Source: Kiritimatiellia bacterium
GTDB taxonomy: Bacteria > Verrucomicrobiota > Kiritimatiellia > RFP12 > UBA1067
Assembly: GCA_017628165.1 (NCBI GenBank)
Contig: JAGBZQ010000043.1
Span: 1-8,100 of the forward strand
Direction of reading: 5' to 3'
DNA length: 8,100 nucleotides
Below are positions 5,922-8,100 of the stretch, piece after piece. The position numbers were made by a program, and so were the translations under genes. Numbering within the stretch: position 1 is the stretch's first letter; each line of letters starts with the position of its first letter. The notes below the pieces were generated by a model. That model was not told the DNA's origin. It ran no database searches and was given only the letters and a program-made list of their open reading frames with translations.

Positions 5922-7655
5922 ATGAAAAAAAGTGAAATGAGATCTGGCGCGAAGGCGTTGGTAGAATCGCTTGAAAAGGCTGGCGTTGATGTTCTCTTCG
6001 GGTATCCGGGAGGTGCCGTCCTTGATGTATTTGATTGTCTTACAGACGCCAAGTTCCCGTTTGTGCTCGGCCGCCATGAGCAGGGGTGTATCCACATGGC
6101 AGACGGATACGCGCGCTCCACCGGCAAGCCCGGCGTGTGTCTCGTGACGTCAGGCCCCGGAGCCACCAATACGATTTCCGGTCTCGCCACGGCTAATATT
6201 GACGGTGTCCCGCTTGTTCTTATCACCGGGCAGGTGGCTCTCTCGCTCATCGGAACGGATGCGTTTCAGGAGGCCGACACGACGGGTATTACGCGCGCGG
6301 TGTGCAAGCATAACTTCCTCGTTCATTCTGCTGATGAAATTCCCGAGACGGTCGCGCAGGCGTTCTATATTGCTACGCACGGAAAGCCGGGCCCAGTGGT
6401 GATCGATATTCCGAAAAACTGCCAGCAGGCTCTTACTTCGCAGCAGTATCCGGAGCGCGTTTCGCTTCGCGCTTACCATCCCGAATCGGCCGCCACGACG
6501 ACGCAGCTCAACAAGCTCGCCAAGATGATCAACGAGGCGAAGCGCCCGGTGATTTATGCCGGTGGCGGCGTTATCGCGTCTGGAGCGGCTAAGGATGTTG
6601 CCATTCTCGCGCACAAGGCCGAGATTCCCGTGGCTACGACGCTCATGGGGCTCGGGTCGTTTGACGAGCGCGATGCGCTGTCTCTTAGGCTCGCCGGAAT
6701 GCATGGTACACCTGCCGCGAACTGGGCGATCAACGAAGCGGATCTCATCATCGCTCTTGGAGTTCGCTTTTCGGATCGCGTCACCGGCAAGATTTCAAAA
6801 TATGCGCCCAAGGCGAAGATTGTCCACGTAGATTGTGACCCGTCATCCATCGGCAAGAACGTCGAGGTTGATCTCGGAATCGTCGCTGATGTCAAGGATG
6901 TTCTTACGACGGTAGGCTCGCGCATCAAGACGGCCAAGCATACTGAATGGCTGGATACGATTGTCAAGTGGCAGAAGTCCCATCCTGTGGCATACAAGAA
7001 GATGCATGAGGGTGTTATTATGCCGCAGTCTGTCGTTGAGGCGATTGACAAGGCCACGGACGGAAAGGCGGTTGTTGTGACTGACGTGGGGCAGAACCAG
7101 ATGTGGGCGGCGCAGTATTTCCGCCATCGCCTGCCGCGTCACTTCCTTACTTCAGGCGGCATGGGGACGATGGGATTTGGCATTCCCGCGGCGATAGGCG
7201 CGGCGTTTGCTCGTCCTGATCATCACACCGTCGCAGTCTGCGGTGACGGCGGAGCGCAGATGACGTTTGAGGAGGTGGTAGTGGCCGTTGAGCATAAACT
7301 GCCCGTCACATTCATTGTCATCAATAACGGCTGTCTCGGAATGGTGCGTCAGTGGCAGGAGCTTTTCTATGCCAAGAACTACTCCGGTTCAATTCTTAGC
7401 GTAAAGAACCGTCCGAAAAACGAAAATATCGAAGGCGATCTCAAATACGATTATCTCCCTGATATTGTGAAGCTCGCCGAAGCGCATGGTGCGAAGGCAT
7501 ACCGCGTAATCGATCCGGCCAAGCTTGAGACCACTATCGCAAAAGCCGTTAAGTCCGGCGTTACTTCCCTTGTTGAGGTGATTGTCGAGCCGCGCGCGAA
7601 CGTTTATCCCATGATCCCGGCGGGTAAGCCCGTCTCCGACATGGTTTTCTGCTGA
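5922..7655 (+). CDS. ilvB: Acetohydroxyacid (acetolactate) synthase, catalytic subunit
   Basis: Thiamine-diphosphate enzyme that condenses two pyruvates to 2-acetolactate, or pyruvate with 2-ketobutyrate, the first common step of valine, leucine and isoleucine synthesis. The 577 residues show the three domains of the family. The N-terminal pyrimidine-binding domain carries the catalytic Glu53 in GRHEQGCIHMADGYAR (50-65) and SGPGATN (77-83). The middle FAD-binding-type domain covers about 195-340. The C-terminal diphosphate-binding domain has GDGGAQ (441-446), NN at 468-469 and the AHAS-typical GMVRQWQELFY (473-483), which separates it from pyruvate oxidase relatives. Compared with E. coli enzymes, about 15-18 extra residues lie between YSGS (487-490) and YLPD (511-514). 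The start at 5922 is directly downstream of a -10 box and lacks a Shine-Dalgarno sequence. The regulatory-subunit gene follows after 29 bases. The exact symbol (ilvB, ilvI or ilvG) is conventional. Confidence 0.96.
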   Translation: MKKSEMRSGAKALVESLEKAGVDVLFGYPGGAVLDVFDCLTDAKFPFVLGRHEQGCIHMADGYARSTGKPGVCLVTSGPGATNTISGLATANIDGVPLVLITGQVALSLIGTDAFQEADTTGITRAVCKHNFLVHSADEIPETVAQAFYIATHGKPGPVVIDIPKNCQQALTSQQYPERVSLRAYHPESAATTTQLNKLAKMINEAKRPVIYAGGGVIASGAAKDVAILAHKAEIPVATTLMGLGSFDERDALSLRLAGMHGTPAANWAINEADLIIALGVRFSDRVTGKISKYAPKAKIVHVDCDPSSIGKNVEVDLGIVADVKDVLTTVGSRIKTAKHTEWLDTIVKWQKSHPVAYKKMHEGVIMPQSVVEAIDKATDGKAVVVTDVGQNQMWAAQYFRHRLPRHFLTSGGMGTMGFGIPAAIGAAFARPDHHTVAVCGDGGAQMTFEEVVVAVEHKLPVTFIVINNGCLGMVRQWQELFYAKNYSGSILSVKNRPKNENIEGDLKYDYLPDIVKLAEAHGAKAYRVIDPAKLETTIAKAVKSGVTSLVEVIVEPRANVYPMIPAGKPVSDMVFC

Positions 7656-7670
7656 GAAAAAGCCGAGACG

Positions 7671-7676
7671 AAGGAG
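7671..7676 (+). promoter_or_regulatory. Ribosome binding site of ilvN
   Basis: AAGGAG ends 8 bases before the ATG at 7685, which is canonical spacing. It fixes the start of the regulatory subunit. It also contrasts with ilvB, the first gene of the same operon, which has no such site. Confidence 0.85.
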
Positions 7677-7684
7677 TTACGATC

Positions 7685-7930
7685 ATGAGTGAACAGATTC
7701 ACAGACTCAACTGCTACGTGGAGAACAAGCCAGGAGTTCTTGCGCGGATCGTCGGCCTCATTTCAGGGCGTGGATACAACATCCAGACGCTGAACGTGGG
7801 GCCCACCGAGGATGGTTCGGTTTCAAGGATGAAGATTGATATTCTCGGTACAGCCAAGGTTGTCGAGCAGATTATCCATCAGCTTCGCAACCAGGTGAAT
7901 GTCATAGAGGTCACGAGCCGCAAGATGTGA
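7685..7930 (+). CDS. ilvN: Acetohydroxyacid synthase regulatory subunit, short (ACT-only) form
   Basis: Small subunit that activates the IlvB catalytic subunit and normally confers feedback inhibition by valine. The 81 residues are one ACT domain. They contain NKPGVLARIVGLISGRGYNIQ (read from Asn14) and the SRMKIDI strand. Gly17 and Asn32 match, by position in the motif, two residues linked to valine binding in E. coli IlvH, so valine sensitivity is plausible but inferred. Many family members have about 160 residues with a second C-terminal domain. This protein ends right after the ACT domain (VIEVTSRKM), as the short E. coli IlvN and IlvM do. The frame downstream of the TGA leads into the terminator and shows no lost C-terminal domain. 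It follows ilvB by 29 bases with a good Shine-Dalgarno sequence and closes the operon. Confidence 0.93.
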   Translation: MSEQIHRLNCYVENKPGVLARIVGLISGRGYNIQTLNVGPTEDGSVSRMKIDILGTAKVVEQIIHQLRNQVNVIEVTSRKM

Positions 7931-7949
7931 GGCTTGAATTCTGCGGGAT

Positions 7950-7985
7950 CCCCCCGAAGAGGATTTGCGTTTCCGAGGGGGTTTT
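7950..7985 (+). terminator. Intrinsic terminator after ilvN, overlapping the pyrH promoter
   Basis: Five C (7950-7954) pair with five G (7977-7981). The stem can continue with C7955-G7975, G7956-C7974, A7957-T7972 and A7958-T7971, with A7976 and C7973 bulged out, around a loop of about 10-12 bases. TTTT (7982-7985) follows at once. The T-tract is short, but position and shape fit a Rho-independent terminator 19 bases after the ilvN stop. The last T is also the first base of the pyrH extended -10 element. Confidence 0.68.
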
Positions 7986-7993
7986 GCTATAAT
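7965..7993 (+). promoter_or_regulatory. Promoter of pyrH
   Basis: TGCTATAAT is a perfect extended -10 element (TG at 7985-7986, TATAAT at 7988-7993). Seventeen bases upstream is TTGCGT (7965-7970), sharing the TTG half of the -35 consensus. The -35 half falls in the terminator loop, and the spacer contains the 3' arm of the terminator stem. Transcription would begin at about 8000, directly at the GTG start codon of pyrH at 8001. Confidence 0.72.
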
Positions 7994-8000
7994 TTCCATT

Positions 8001-8100
8001 GTGAAAAAATCATCGCGAAAAATAAAATACGGCCGGATATTGCTTAACTTATCCGGGGAGGTCCTTGGAAACAGGGAAACGGGCGAGTGCATCGACCCGA
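8001..8100 (+). CDS. pyrH: UMP kinase, N-terminal part (runs off the window)
   Basis: The first 33 codons, from a GTG start, are visible. Residues 9-20 (KYGRILLNLSGE) align with the N-terminal beta strand of bacterial UMP kinase (typically YKRILLKLSGEAL), followed by GNRETGECIDP where the family has a G/FGID-type turn. The enzyme phosphorylates UMP to UDP in cytoplasmic pyrimidine synthesis and belongs to the amino-acid-kinase fold. GTG 8001 gives a normal-length N-terminus. The frame stays open upstream only through the terminator and has no ATG there. It lies one or two bases from the predicted transcription start and lacks a Shine-Dalgarno sequence, so it looks leaderless. Residue 16 is Asn where the family usually has Lys. 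The call rests on a short match; another amino-acid-kinase family member is the main alternative. Confidence 0.82.
   Translation, partial: MKKSSRKIKYGRILLNLSGEVLGNRETGECIDP

Noticed and set aside
7936..7951. GAATTC and GGATCC sites four bases apart, resembling a cloning polylinker
   Set aside because: They lie in a continuous ilvN-terminator-pyrH context with no vector sequence on either side, so chance is the simplest explanation.

Overview
The window is a compact, moderate-GC bacterial chromosome segment with every gene on the + strand and no mobile element, tRNA, rRNA or CRISPR array. A lipobox on the second gene fits a bacterium with exported lipoproteins, probably Gram-negative. The lineage cannot be fixed from the sequence. 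A PVC-type or similar under-sampled gut or environmental phylum is only a guess.

The layout reads as three transcription units plus the start of a fourth. Unit 1 (1-2824) holds the 3' part of tpiA (triosephosphate isomerase, cut by the window edge), a small leucine-rich-repeat lipoprotein gene, and a MATE-family transporter gene that overlaps the lipoprotein gene by one base. A 111-base spacer follows, with a perfect two-copy 24-bp tandem repeat that duplicates a promoter-like element. Unit 2 (2936-5894) holds a NifU-type Fe-S scaffold (IscU-like plus BFD-type [2Fe-2S] domain), a short member of the DUF1846/UPF0371 family, and der (double-GTPase ribosome-assembly factor). Unit 3 (5922-7930) holds ilvB and ilvN, the two subunits of acetohydroxyacid synthase for branched-chain amino acid synthesis. 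It ends in a hairpin terminator that physically overlaps the promoter of the next gene, pyrH (UMP kinase), which starts at a GTG at 8001 and runs off the window.

The clearest unusual signal is regulatory. The three genes that open a transcription unit inside the window (nifU-like, ilvB, pyrH) each have an extended -10 box of the form TGnTATAAT, with only 7-10 bases between the box and the start codon, and no Shine-Dalgarno sequence. The predicted mRNAs are therefore leaderless or nearly so. Two internal operon genes, der and ilvN, have good Shine-Dalgarno sequences. A fourth, weaker copy of the pattern precedes a 9-codon ORF at 2856. Secondary oddities are the missing C-terminal part of the DUF1846 protein, an Asn in place of the usual Lys in the PyrH N-terminal motif, and an insertion in IlvB. 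Most genes are ordinary housekeeping genes, and I see no convincing new multi-gene system.
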